From Prorocentrum cordatum (taxonomy: Eukaryota; Sar; Dinophyceae; Prorocentrales; Prorocentraceae): a stretch of 50,000 nt of DNA. A model generated the notes under the pieces. The model saw nothing but the letters and a program-made list of their open reading frames with translations, did not search any database and had not been told where the DNA came from. The stretch spans positions 328,645-378,644 of the forward strand of contig CAUYUJ010009402.1 of NCBI GenBank assembly GCA_963575745.1, written 5' to 3'. The first letter of the stretch is position 1. Every line of letters starts with the position of its first letter. The position numbers were made by a program, and so were the translations under genes. Below, piece by piece: positions 34,881 to 46,486 of the stretch.

Positions 34881-36720
34881 GGCAGCGGCTGGAGGCTCTC
34901 GGGCCCCCCGAGGGGAGCCTTCCGGCAGCTCCCTTTGGGAGCCTCTTCGGGGATCGCCGGGATATCCCTCCCCAGCGGCGGCCGGAGGCCTGAGGGGGCT
35001 GCCCGACAGCGGACCGGCCAGACGGGGGAAGCCACGCCCTCGCCCGTGTGCAGAGGTCGGGTGCCTGGGTAAAACAGGGCTAGGATCGGGATAAATCGCT
35101 CCAGAGCGTTCCGGAGCGCTCTCAGAGCGTTCCGGAACGCTCTGGAGCGGCCGCGGCGCCCAATACATCCTCCAAACCCGCCGATTCTCAGAGATTTCGA
35201 GTTATCCCGATCCGATTTTGGCCCGATCTTCGCGTCGTTTTACTGGGCGAGGCGCAGGAGCAGAGTTCCCAGGCCCGCGCCGTCCAGGGAGGCACCTGCC
35301 GTGCCTGCTGCCGGCACGCGCGCGGCTGTGCGTCGCCATAGCCCGCGGAGGAGGGCCGGCGGAGACGGGGGCGGCCCTCCGAGAAGCCCCCCTCCCCTGG
35401 TCTCTGCAGCGGCGTCGGGCGCGCGGTTCCCCCGTGCTTTCTCGACCTTCCTGTCTCAAAGATCGAGGGGCCGTCCGTTCTCCGGCCGTCTTCGGGGGCC
35501 ATGCGAACCCCTGTTCACCTCAGGGACCCTCCTGCTGCCTCTTTCTTCCAAGCGACGTACGGGCGGCGTGCTCGCTTTCCCCAGACCTCCCACGGATTGA
35601 TTCTTCCATCCAGTGGCCACAGGTCCCAGAATTCTCGACTCGACCCCTTCCCCAGGAGGTTTCTTGGCGGGTATCCGTTTTTCATGGCCCCCCAGGGGCC
35701 GAAACTTGTGGCACCGAAGCGCGAACCTCTCCGCCAGAAGCCTGGGCAGGAGGGGCGCGGGACACCGGCCCCCCCCCACCGAAAACGGCCCCATGCTTCT
35801 CCCGGGGTGCGCTTCGACCAGGATCTCGAGAGGAGTCCCGGCAGGGCGACAAGAGGCCTCCCGGAGACTCCCAGAAGGGGAGAAGCCCGACCCCCAAAGC
35901 CCCGATCCTCGACGTGAGGCGGTCGGCGCCGTCGCCGTCGTCGTTGAGGTCACAATCTGTCAGAATCGGTTCCTGGACTCCTCCCGGGGTCCACCCAGGC
36001 CAGTTGTTGATGACAGCCCCGGGGCCCGAAACATCGGAGACCGGACTCGGCGGCGGCGGCATTGTCGGCGCCGTCGACGGCGGCGCCGTCGGCGGTGGCG
36101 TCGTCGTGGCGGCGGCGTCGGCGTCGACGGCGGCGGCGTCGCCGTCGGCGGCATTGCCGTTGGCGCCGTTGGCGTCGTCGGCGTCGTAGGCGTCGTCGGC
36201 GGCGTCGTCGGCGTCGGCGTCGTCGCCGGCGGCGGCGTCTCCTGCCAGGCGGCGGGCGTTGCGCCGGACGCCAGCCAGCCGGGCACCCTCCCGCGCGCGC
36301 GGACCGCTCCGGCCCTGGGCTTCGTGAGGTCGAGCTGAGGCCGTTGGCGTCGCGGCCCGCCCTCTGAGGCGGGGATCTGGGCACGACCACCGCCCGGGGG
36401 ATCGATCTTCGCCGACCTCGGCAGGCGGTGGATATGGATAGGCTCGGCCCCCCTGGGGCCCTACCATATCTCGGAGGGCCAGGCCTGCCTGCTTCTGGAG
36501 GGCCAAGGGCTGGGGCCGCTGCCAAATACCGTGCCCACGTCCTGGCCACAAGGGTCCATGGGCGCTTTGGGTGCCGTGACGCTCATAGACACTTTCAGGG
36601 TGGATACGTCCATGGACAACGTGGCCATTGCGTTCGGCGCGGTGCAAGGTCGGAGAACAGGTAGATCCATCTACGGTACGTTCCTGTTCTAGAGCAGGTC
36701 CTACACGGTACTACTCCAAA
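34881..36720. other. Gene-free stretch with GGC/GTC triplets
   Basis: GCGTCGTCGGCG-type repeats fill 36045-36240. A tandem GAGCGTTCCGGA palindrome lies at 35098-35150. Open frames overlap on both strands with no domain. Confidence 0.5.
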
Positions 36721-36884
36721 CTATATCGATTTGCGAGGACCTCGGCAGGCGGTGGATATGGATATGGATATTGATCTGGATGTGGATGCGGATATGGGTA
36801 TGGATATGAACATGGATATATTTATGTGCTTATGTATACTCATATATATACGATTATATTCATATGTGCATGTGTGTATGTATG

Positions 36885-37400
36885 CATGTAATGTAATGTA
36901 ATGGAATGGAATGGAATGCAATGCAATGCAATGTAATGTAATGTAATGTAATGTAATGTAATGCAGTGTAATATAATGTAATGCAATGTAATGCAATGTA
37001 ATGTAATGTAATGTAATGTAATGTAGTGTAGTGTAGTGTAATGTAATGTAATGTAATGTAATGTAATGTAATGTAATGTAATGTAATGTAATGTAATGTA
37101 ATGTAATGTAATGGAATGCAATGTGATGTGATGTGATGTAATGTAATGTAATGTGTTGTAATGTAATGTAATGTAATGTAATGTAATTTAATGTAATGTA
37201 ATGTAATGTAATGTAATGTAACGTAATGTATTGTAATTTAATGAAATGCAATGTAAGTCAATCTGATTGGTGTAGTGTAGTGTAGTGTAGTGTAGTGTAG
37301 TGTAGTGTAGTGTAATGTATTGTGATGTAGTGTAATGTATTGTAATGTAATGTAATACAATGTGATGTAATGTAATGTATGCATGCATGTATGAATGAAT
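36885..37400. repeat. Pentamer satellite (TAATG)n
   Basis: About 500 bp of ATGTA repeats with ATGCA and GTGTA variants; the flanks carry ATGTATGC. Minus-strand frames rich in HYITL are repeat artefacts. Confidence 0.95.
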
Positions 37401-37719
37401 GTATGTATGTATGTATATATGTATGTAATTAAAATTTCGGCCCCCTGGGGCCCAACTATCCCCTGAGATGCGACGTTGCAACAACAGCAATTGCAACATT
37501 GGCGAAAGTCACGCCCAGACCTCTGGACCCCATCCTTCTACGTCGTTCTCCGAGCCGGATCGAGCCGTGAGGGTCCTGGGGTCCGACATCGAGCGAAGAT
37601 GCCCGGCTCGAAAAGATGGAGTCGCCAGGAGCTCGGGGAGATCCAGATCCACCGCCCGCAGGGGTCCCTCTAGGCTTCCTAGATGGGGTCGGAGTAGATG
37701 GGGTCGAAGAGTCGCGCCG

Positions 37720-37875
37720 CATCGCCGATGCATCGCCGATGCGGCTCAATGCGGAGCCCGATTGGCTTCACGTCGACGTCGCCGATGCATCGCCCACGTC
37801 GACGATGCATCGCCAGTGCATCGCCGATGCATCGCCGATGCATCGCCGTTGCATGGCCGATGTGTCGGCCATGCG
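37720..37875. repeat. GATGCATCGCC tandem repeat
   Basis: CGCCGATGCATCGCCGATGC units of about 11-12 bp with ATGCAT palindromic cores. A similar short run lies at 7765-7830. Confidence 0.75.
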
Positions 37876-38149
37876 GCTCGATCCTCCGACCCCGTGTGCT
37901 CCGACCCCATCCAGGAGGCCTCTAAGGACTCAGGACGACGGTTCGCCGTCTCGCCGTCTCCCGCCGTCTCCCGCCGTCTCAGGCGGTGGCTATGGGCATG
38001 ATCCCCGCCTCGCCGTCTCCGCGCGGAGGGCCGCGCGGCCGCCTCTTCGCGAGCCTTCGGGGCGCCGGCTGCCCTCCCTGCACAGGCCCATCGGGGTCTG
38101 CCAGGCCCTCCATTGGGACTCGAGCGGAGAAGTTTCGGGCTCGAGGCAG

Positions 38150-38323
38150 CGCTAAGTCGGGCATGTCCGTCTACAGGGGGCCAGGGGGAATAACCAACCC
38201 AACATACGAAACAAATAGTCTGGGAACGATTTTGTTCGATTTGTCAAAACATATTTTTGGACACGTATCGATTTGTTTGTTCGTCCAAACTCCGCTTGTA
38301 GGAGGACATGCCCGACCTAAAGG
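38150..38323. mobile_element. MITE family E, copy 1
   Basis: GCTAAGTCGGGCATGTCCGT at the left is mirrored by GGACATGCCCGACCTAA at the right. The interior is AT-rich, unlike the surroundings. A second copy is at 46856-47018. Confidence 0.7.
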
Positions 38324-38327
38324 TAGC

Positions 38328-38825
38328 ATCGATTCGCGTCGAGTAGCGTCTGGCGATCGAGGAAGCAGCGCCCATGCCGCGTCGATGAGAGTCGATTCAG
38401 CGTCGATCGCCGTCGACTGGCGTCGATGATAGCGCGGCCAGCTAGATGCCATCGGAGGCTCCCCTGAGTTGCCACCGAAGGTCTGCCAGGCCCTCGATCG
38501 GACTCGAATCGGGAAGGTTTCGGGCTCGAGGCTCGAGGTCTTCGGTGTTTTTTCGTCGCTCCTCGGCGGTTTTCCGGCCTCGGGGTGCTCTCCGTCAGCG
38601 GCGCCTCGCCGAGGGTGTGCTGAGGGTGCCGAGAGATCTGAAGAGGAGGAGGAGGATGAGGAGGGGGAGGAGGAGAGGGAGGAGGAGGAGGAGGAGGAGG
38701 AGGAGGCGGAGGAGGAGAGGGAGGAGGTTGAGGAAGAGGAGGAGGAGGTGGAGGAGGAGGAGGAGGAGGGATCGTCCCGAGCGGCCGCCGAAGAACCGAG
38801 TCATGACCCGACAGCCAGGGGGGCC
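38328..38825 (+). repeat. Dispersed repeat R2, copy 3, interrupted by (GGA)n
   Basis: It aligns with 9908-10262 from the GTCGAGTAGCGTCTGG head to CGGCCGCCGAAGAACCGAGT. A (GGA)n block at about 38640-38770 sits inside it and is absent from the other copy. Confidence 0.8.
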
Positions 38826-38881
38826 ACGTTCGGGGGGTGCTGTCAGTTTTCGCCCTTCGGGGGCCCCCACCAGAGCCCCAG

Positions 38882-39043
38882 GGAGGAACCCTTTTTGTTG
38901 GGGAGGAGCTCCGCGTTTCTTAAGTGTTTCACAGCTTGCCTCAGGCTTTCCTTATGCTTTCGACCGGAAGTCGAAGGTTAACTTATGGAAAAAAGGGGCC
39001 TCGTTCCTTATTTAGGGTTCCTTAGGTCAACGCCCCGACTGTA
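38882..39043. mobile_element. MITE family D, copy 2, left end lost
   Basis: The body (GCTCCGCGTTTCTTAAGTGT, GCAGCTTGCCTCAGGC-like) and the right arm GGTCAACGCCCCGACTGTA match copies 1 and 3. The left CAGTCGGGGC end is missing or scrambled. Confidence 0.75.
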
Positions 39044-41200
39044 GTCCCAGGGGATGGGTCGAGGACCCTCGGGGCCCACGCTGTGAAAAAAAAACACGAC
39101 GCCTCCTGCCCAGATTTCCGACGTCGTGAATTCTGCACGACGTGTGCCCCCCGGAGGTCTCGACCCCTTTTACCTGGCACTGGTTTTTCATTCTCAGTTG
39201 CTTCTGATGGTCTCGATTCTTCTCCTCCTTTTGCTCTCCTGCTCCTGCTTCCTCCTCCTCCTCTCCTCCTCCTCCTCCTGCTCCTTCTCCTCCTCCTCCT
39301 CCTCTCCTCCTCCTCCTCCTCCTCCTCCTCCTCCTCCTCCTCCTCCTCCTCCTCCTCCTCCTCCCCTCCCCATCGTCGTCTTTGTCCCTCTCCGCTTGAC
39401 GCCAGCCTTGTGTATTGTGTTCTTGCTGCTTTGCATCCTCGCTGGCGGTCCGCGCGCAAGCCAATCTGGCGCGCGCGCGCAGTGCATGGAATAGACCTCT
39501 TGAACGGCATGCGAACCATCCGTGGGAGGAGCGAACCAGAGTCAATTGTTGGCTCTGGGTGGCGGAGATCCGCTGCGAGCGTCGTAGGCATCGTGCGAAG
39601 CGAACGCCGAAGGATCTGACGCGCAGGCAGCTCGCACGCACAGTGTGGCCTCGACTGATGCACCTCTTTTCTTGTCCTTCTATTCTTTGTGCCCCTTTTC
39701 CTGCAGTGTCCATGCGTTTGAATCCTCTGCCCACTGTTGCCAGCTTTGACTTTGCACATGTCTCTGGCTTCCGTCTCACTCTTCTTTCTCTATCCCTCCC
39801 TCTCTCGCTCTCTATCTTATTGCCTCTCTCTCGCCTCATCTACTTGTCCACTTGCCGCTTCTAGCTCTCACGGCGCAGAAGAGAGAGAAAGAGAGAGAGA
39901 GAGAGAGATCCCCCCAGAACGAGAACGAGAGAGAGAGAGAGACGAGCGAGAGGGTGAGAGAGAGAGAGACCAATCCATATATATATATATATGTATATAT
40001 ATATGTATGTATATATATAGAGAGAGATAGAAACATATGTGACGAGACAGAGACGGAGAGAGAGGGAGACAGAAAGAGAGAGAGAGAGAGAGACTGCGAG
40101 AGAGTGAGAGAGAGAGAGAGACAACCACATACACATATACACTTAGGGAGGTAGCGAGAGAAATAGAGAGAGAGAGAGAGAGAGCGAGAGGGATATATCC
40201 GGTCGAACATCGGTCGACCATCGGTGGCTGGGTACCGGTTGGTGGGGAGGACCCAGAGAGCCCGATAGTGGCGGAGCGGGGGGGGCAAGATTTGCCCGAA
40301 CAATGTGAATTTTTTGTTGCCACATGTTGTGCGATATCGAATGTTGTCGTTCGAGGTTGCCATCTGCACCTCGCCGAGGCGTGCCACTCTGGGGGGACGG
40401 CGTCGTGGACCCCCCCCAAATGCTGTCCAGGCCAGCCCGTGTATTGACCGCAAGGTGAGCGGGCAAGCACACACACACACACATCTACACACGCATTTCC
40501 AGGTTCTTATGAGCGATGCAAAAGAAACGGGGTCGCCTGCGCCTACATTGGCGCGGAAGCTGACCGTGTAGGCTCGCGCGTGAGCGCCCTCGTCTCCACT
40601 GTTAGCGTGCCGCGCCAGCGGCCCGCGTGGGTCACCGCGTAAGGTCGCTGTGCCATCTCGCGTAAGACCTGTTTTTTGGCATCGCTCGGACGTGTGCATT
40701 TTTCCCTCGGCGAGGACCATCGAGGAGCATCCTTGATCATTTGGCGGAAAAACCACGCGCGAAACCCAAAAAAGTACAGGAAATGGACGTCCGAGCGATG
40801 GCCAGGTTTTGGATCGTGGCTCCCACGGTTTCTGTCCGCAGGGCACGGTGTCGGGGCCAGTGACTGTATTTGTGAGCATGCTCGCTTGGCGGGAGTCCGG
40901 TGCTTCGCTTCCCCCTATACGCGCCCCCTCCTCCCTTCGCCTCCTGCCCTCGCAGCTCAAGAGGGGGGTGGAAGCGGGGAAGGGAGAGAGGGGCACATGG
41001 GTGGAAGAGGGGGGGGGGGGCGGGGGGAGGGACGGGAGAGAGGGGGGGGGGCGGAAGGTGCCCCCTCCTTCCCGCCTCTCTCCCCTCTTCCCTCCGCCAG
41101 TCCCTCCTCCTTCCCGCCCTCCCCTCCCGCTCCCCATCCTCCCCTTCCCGCCTCCCTCCTCCCCTGCCCTTCTCAATGCCCTCCTGACCCCCTCATCCTC
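39044..41200. other. Gene-free stretch with CTC, GA and TA microsatellites
   Basis: (CTC)n at 39236-39365; (GA)n with (TA)n at 39880-40195; (CA)n at 40471-40485; G/A- and C/T-rich tracts at 40970-41170. No gene is supported. Confidence 0.6.
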
Positions 41201-41224
41201 CCTCGGCGACCTCGGCGAAGGCAA

Positions 41225-42138
41225 CGGCGATGACCACACGGCACGCGACGACGAAGAGAACGACGATGACGACAAGGATGACGACGACGACGACGACAAG
41301 TGCTACGACCAGGGCGACCACGCAGACGAATACGACGATGACGATCGCATCGGCAGACGCCGATTAACCGTCGAGGCCGATCCTGAGCAGGGCTCGCCCC
41401 AGCATCGGCGTGTAAACACATCTCTGCTGCCAGATCGGGAGGGCGCAGACACAGATCTGGGCCCAGGACCAGAGCCCTCCAGACGCCGATCCGTCGGCGA
41501 CGACGGCGGCGTTGACAGCGACGGTGACGGTGACGTCAACGGCGGCGTCGACGTCGTCGATGCCATCGATGGCGACGCTGGCAGTGACGTCGCCGCCGAC
41601 GATGACAACGGCGGCGAAGAAGGGCGGCGCCGGCGTCAGCAGCGGCGGCGACGTCAGCAGCGGCCGAGCATGTTGCGGTCCCTGCCTCGGGGAGGACGAC
41701 GGCGACGACGACCGCGACCACGACGACGACGCCCCTGCAGACGGCGTCGTCGACGACGCCGTCGGGCGCCGACGCCGTCGGGCGACTTCGGCGGCGCCGT
41801 CGCGGTGGCCGAGGCGCGCCCCGCGCCGGGCGCCCGCGCCGCCGCGGCGCGGCCCGCCGCGCCCGCCGCGCCTCGGCCGCTGGCGCCGCGGGCGGAGCCG
41901 CCGCGGCAGGAGCCGCCGCACGCCCGCCCGCACGCCGTGGCCGTCGGCGGCGGCGGCGGTCGTCTGCGGGCGTCGGCGGCGTCGGCGTTGTGGTCGTCGG
42001 CGTCGTCGGTAGCGCCGGCGTCGTCGACGTCGTCGTCGTTCGGGTCGTCGGCGCCGCCGATGGCGTCGTCTGTGGCGTCGTCGTTGTCGAGGTCGACGCT
42101 GGCCTCCTGGTCGTCATCGTCGTCGACGTTGCCGATGA

Positions 42139-42178
<40 letters not shown>

Positions 42179-42180
42179 CC
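41225..42180. repeat. GAC/GTC triplet-rich region
   Basis: GAC triplets dominate 41225-41345 and GCGACGGCG-type repeats 41500-41790. GTCGTC dominates 41970-42180, ending in a pure (GTC)n run. This region lies immediately upstream of the coiled-coil gene. Confidence 0.85.
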
Positions 42181-42242
42181 GAGGAAGTTGCGACCCCCAC
42201 CCTCCCTCCTCCCTCCCCTGTGCTTCCTGCTCCCGCCTCGCG

Positions 42243-43339
42243 ATGGGGTCGCCCGAGACTCGCGAGCAGCTGGCAAAGCTTCCTGTGGCGCAGGCCGCGT
42301 TCGGCGCGGTCCTGGCGGCGGTGGCATGCCAGGCGGGTGCGAAGGCCCTCGTCACGGCGGTTGCGGCTGCGGCGCGCGGCGCCGCTCAAGGGGCGGGCGC
42401 ATGCGCGGCAGGCGGCGACGCTGACGGTGGCGAGGTGGTGCAGCTGGCGAGGGTGCTCGATGGGGTGCTCGAGGCAGGCCAGCTCGCGACGCCCGTCACG
42501 GTCCAGTCCGCTGAGGAGGTGCTGAGGACCACTGGTGCACCCAAGCTGGCTTCCCGCGTCGGGAGGCTGAGCAAGCTGCGCAACGCCAAAGGCCGTCCAG
42601 ACTGGGGCTCGAGAGGGAGGTTCGGGAGCATCTCGAGGGCTACCAGCTGGAGGCAAAGGAGCTGAAGCAGGTTGAGAAGAGCGGTGCCACCGTGAAGGAC
42701 GCGGACGGGACCAGCAAGGCGGAGCAGCACGTGGAGGTGCAGCCCCAGTTGCATGAGGCGCAGCGGGTGGAAATGCAGCTGGAGGAGACGAACGTGGAGC
42801 AGCTGGAGGGCAAGCTCGTGCAGCTCCAGATTGAGAAGGGCGAGTTCCAGCGCGGGATGGACATGGCCTTCTCGGAGCTTGTGCAGAACGTCAAGATCCA
42901 AGAGGGCAAGAGCGACGAGTACCACCAGAAGATTGAGCAGCTGGAGGTCACGACCGTGAAGCTCCAGGAGGATAAGGGCGAGCTCCAGCGTGCCATGGAC
43001 ACGAACCGTTCTGAGATTTCGAAGCAAGTCCAGATCCAGGAGGGCAAGATAAACACTGAGCGCGAGGAGAAGGCAGCGCTCAAGCTGAAGATCCAGCTGT
43101 ACGATAAGGAGATCAACACCTCGGCGGCGCTGACGCAGAAGGTGCAGTACCAGGAGGCCACGATCCAGAAGTACCAGCAGGAGACCAGCAGATTGTGCGG
43201 CAGAGTCGGCATGGCCAGTCCCCTCATCCAGAAGGTGCATTCGTGCCTGCCGATGTCTGAGGAGCAGGACTCGCTCGAGGAGGCCTTGTTCTATCTGAGG
43301 AAGGTCGAAGTCGATATGAAAGTTGATCCGAACGGGTAG
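42243..43339 (+). CDS. Coiled-coil protein with an internal 46-residue repeat
   Basis: The ATG at 42243 opens an Ala-rich helical segment (AAFGAVLAAVACQAGAKALV, then AAAARGAAQGAG). A frame change follows somewhere between about 42500 and 42615. The second frame, to the stop at 43337-43339, is a long coiled coil rich in Glu, Gln and Lys. LQIEKGEFQRGMD...VKIQEGK recurs as LQEDKGELQRAMD...VQIQEGK exactly 138 nt (46 residues) later, an internal duplication. The end reads SEEQDSLEEALFYLRKVEVD. The frame change could be a short intron (for example a 26-nt GT-AG stretch) or a one-base deletion; I could not decide. No family is recognised; the shape suggests a structural or scaffold protein. It lies outside the giant element. 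Confidence 0.6.
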
Positions 43340-43355
43340 TCACGGTGGCACGCCC

Positions 43356-43520
43356 TTGGGGGGTGCTGGACCCGATGCGGTTGCCCGTGAGGCAAGCATA
43401 CCAGTAACTGTTACCAGTACCTGTCCTGAGGGCGCCTGGGGGCTCGGACAGAAAGAGCCCCTGGGGGCGCTGGACCCGATGCGGTTGTCCCCAGGGCAAG
43501 CACACCAGCGTCTGTCTGCC
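43356..43520 (+). repeat. Pair of direct repeats after the coiled-coil gene
   Basis: GCTGGACCCGATGCGGTTG occurs at about 43366 and 43470, each followed by a GGCAAGCAYACCAG block. Confidence 0.7.
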
Positions 43521-43814
43521 GCCGTGACGTGTGATAGCCGTGCATTGGGCATTTTGCAGCGCGCATGGGATCATTCCAATAGTTTATCACGACTGGCTGT
43601 CTGGGAGTATTGGCTCAATGTTGTTCTTCGTCGCTGGTGTCATCTACGTGGCGTCGTGGAGACTTTCGGCGACGAGTTCATGAAGTACATGTACTTCGCC
43701 ACCGTTCCTCTTCGGAGGGCGCGACATCCCCTGAGGTGCTCGCGTTGGAGCCCCCGCGCCCGCGCGCGGCGGTTCGGCCCTGGGGGCAGACCCGCGGTTC
43801 GCGGCCCTTCTTCT

Positions 43815-44640
43815 TCTTCTTCTTCTCCCTCCCTCCCTCCCTCCCTCCCTCCCTCCCCCCCTCCCTCCCCTCCCCTCCCTCCCCCCCGCTCCCCTCCCTC
43901 CCTCTTCCCTCCCTCCCCTCCCCTCCCTCCCTCCCTCCCTCCCTCCCTCCCCTCCCCTCCCCTCCCCTCCTCCTCCCTCCTTCCTCCCTCCATCCCTCCC
44001 TCCCTCCCTCCCCTCCCCTCCCTCCCTCCCTCCCCTCCCCTCCCCCCCCCTCCCTCCTCCCTCCTCCCTCCCTCCCCCCCTCCCTCCCCCCCCCTTCCCC
44101 TTCCCTCCCTCCCTCTTCCCTCCTCCTCCCTCCCTTCCCCCTCCCTCCCCCCTTCCTCTCCGAGGCTCCCCTCCCTCGCCTCTCCTCTCCTCCCCCCTTT
44201 CCGCCCCCTCCCCGCCGCCTGCGGCCCCGCAGGCGCCCGCTCGCGTGCGCCTCCGCTGCTGCGGGCCGGCGGCCTGCTCCGTGGGCGGCCCCCCTCTCGG
44301 CGGGCCCATGGAGCGCTCGGCTTTGCCATCGGGGGCTGCCGCCGACCTCCTCCTCCCTCCTCCTCTCCTCCTCCTCCTCCTCCTCCTCCTCCTCCTCCTC
44401 CTCCTGCCCCTCCTCCCCCTCCTCCTCCTCCTGCCCCTCCTGCCCCTCATCCTCCTCCTCCTCCTCCTCCTCTTCTCCTCCTCCTCCTCCTCCTCCTCCT
44501 CCTCCTCCTCCTCCTCCTCCTCCTCCTCCTCCTCCTCCTCCCCCTCCTCCCTCCTCTCCTCCTCCTCCTCCTCCTCCTCCTCCTCCTCCTCCTCCTCCTC
44601 CTCCTCCTCCTCCTCCTCCTCCTCCCCTCCCCCTCCTCCT
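43815..44640. repeat. (CCCT)n then (CTC)n pyrimidine array
   Basis: CCCT/CCCTC repeats run from 43830 to 44160. After a 170-bp gap of ordinary GC-rich sequence, nearly pure CTC triplets run from 44345 to 44640. Long low-complexity frames on both strands follow from this. Confidence 0.95.
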
Positions 44641-44855
44641 CCCCCCTCCTCGCCCCGGGCCCGCTCCGTGGGCGGTCCCCCCCCACAGGAAGACATGCAC
44701 GAGAACGGTGAGGAACTCGTCGGGGGGCGATTTTCCGATGATGTTCTGCTTGTTCTGGAGTGCTTTCCACTTTTTTCTGCCGAGGCCTGCCCATAGGAGG
44801 ATCTGCCCGATTCCAGTCGAGGATCGAAGATCGAGGGCCGCAACCTGACGTCGGT

Positions 44856-45095
44856 AGAACCCCCACCCTGCCAAGTCGGTTCGCGAATACAGTCGGGGCC
44901 CTGAAGAAGGAACCCTTTTCGTTGGGAAGGGGCTCCGCGTTCCTAAAGTGTTTCGCAGCTTGCCTCAGGCGTTCCCGATCGGAAATCGAAGTTTAACTTA
45001 TGGGAAATAAGGGGCCTCGTTCCTTATTTAGGGTTCCTTAGGTCAACGTCCCGACTGTAGAACCCCCCGCTCTGCCAAGTCGGTTCGCGAATCGC
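44856..45095 (+). repeat. Direct duplicates flanking a MITE
   Basis: TAGAACCCC, then CTGCCAAGTCGGTTCGCGAA, is present just before the MITE at 44888 and again just after it at about 45059-45090. The copies are much longer than a TA duplication. Confidence 0.75.
44888..45059. mobile_element. MITE family D, copy 3
   Basis: TA, CAGTCGGGGCCCTGA, AAGGAACCC at the left; GGGTTCCTTAGGTCAACGTC, CCGACTG, TA at the right. Length 172 bp with TA at both edges. Confidence 0.85.
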
Positions 45096-45179
45096 ACCCA
45101 TCTCACGTCTGCGCAGAGCGCGGCGGCCGCAGTTTCTGTAGCGTGCCAGCGCCCGCCCGGGGGTCTGGTTCCGCGGGTC

Positions 45180-45390
45180 TCCTCCTCCTCCTCCTCCTCC
45201 TCCTCCTCCTCTTCGTCCTCTTTCCCCTCCTCCTCCTCCTCCTCCTCCTTCTCGTCCTCCCCCTCCTCCTCCTCCTCCTCCTCCTCCTCCTCCTCCTCCT
45301 CCTCCTCCTCCTCCTCCTCCTCTTCCTCCTCCTCCTCCTCCTCCTCCTCTCCCCCTCCTCCATCTCCTCCATCTCCTCCTCCCCCTCCGC
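45180..45390. repeat. (CTC)n microsatellite
   Basis: CTC triplets with a few TTC/CCC interruptions; no gene. Confidence 0.95.
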
Positions 45391-45412
45391 GTCCCCGCGG
45401 GTTACGTTTCTG

Positions 45413-45620
45413 CCAGCCGACTTTGTATGATTGCGTCTTTGTCTGTCGACTTTTGCCTCAGGGGTCCGGTTTCGGTTCCGGGTCCATCAGAGATGAATCC
45501 GAGACGACTTTGGATGCTTGTTTGTTTTCCCCAGCCGACTTTGTATGCTTGTTCCTCTGGTTGTCTGTCGACTTTGGCCTCCAGGGGCCGTTTTTCGGTT
45601 CCGGGTCCAGCAGAGATGCC
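45413..45620 (+). repeat. Tandem duplication of a ~119-bp unit
   Basis: CAGCCGACTTTGTATG, TGTCTGTCGACTTT and GGTTCCGGGTCCA recur in the same order starting at 45415 and 45534. Confidence 0.75.
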
Positions 45621-45739
45621 AGCAGAGATGGGTCCGAGATGGAGGCCACCCCCAGAGGGAAGGGGTCGAGTATTCTGGGGCCGCGGATAGAACAAAAAAG
45701 GTCGTCGGACGTCTGGGGATCGAGGATCAACTTCTGAGT

Positions 45740-46440
45740 TTTGTAGCCCATGAGTTTTTTTCTGGTTTTTATTGTCGGTTGGGTGGGGGCTTCTTTTGGC
45801 CTCGCCGATTCCCTTCCAAGACTCGGGCCAGAGCGGTTCCCAGATTGGGACTGGGGGTCTGCTTTTCACCTCCTGACCAAGACGCCCTCGCGTAATCAAA
45901 GCGTCAAGACGGAGTGTTGTTTGAAATCCTCCGCTTCCGGAGGGACCTTGGGCATGCTCTGGGACCGTCAAACAATGACCTGAGACTGAACTGGTCCTTG
46001 GGGATCGGGTTTTCCAGGGACCCGAATCGCAAATATCACGCCTTCAAGTTTTGGATTGATGATCGAGACTTCTGAACAAGGGTCGGGGCGAGGATCGAGG
46101 ATCGCTGATTGTGCGAGGATCGTCGATGGTTGAGGAATGAGGTCGCGAGGATCGAGGAACGAGGGCCGCCATTGCACGAGGATCGAAGATCGGGGTTTTT
46201 GGATGTTTCGGGTCATTTTTGGGCTTCTGGCAGATGCTTCCAGAGATCCCCTGGGCTTTCTGGGGACACCCAGCATGCAGCAGATACATCGGGGGATTGT
46301 TGTTTTCATTATTGGCGTTCTTGGCGTTTGTTTTTTATTTTCGCTCGATTGAGTTTTCGTGGCGCGGGGCCATTCAACATCGGCCCGCGATGAGAATATG
46401 CCCTTGGGGAAGTTGTTCAGCTCCGGGGTCTACATATGAG
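45740..46440. other. Gene-free stretch, GATCGAGG-rich
   Basis: Scattered GAGGATCG words (46090-46195) and nothing else recognisable; no supported gene. Confidence 0.5.
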
Positions 46441-46486
46441 GCAGTATCATGACGTCGTAGGTCTGAGTCCTTCTTTGTCTTCTTCT

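Noticed and set aside
35218-36664. Frames of 240-320 aa on both strands at 35.2-36.6 kb
   Set aside because: High-GC open frames overlap on both strands with GTC/GGC repeats inside and no recognisable domain.
36721-37499. Minus-strand frames of HYITLHYITL
   Set aside because: Translation of the (TAATG)n pentamer satellite.
43323-44874. 400-460 aa frames of poly-Pro/Ser/Leu or Gly/Glu
   Set aside because: They come from (CCCT)n and (CTC)n arrays on opposite strands.
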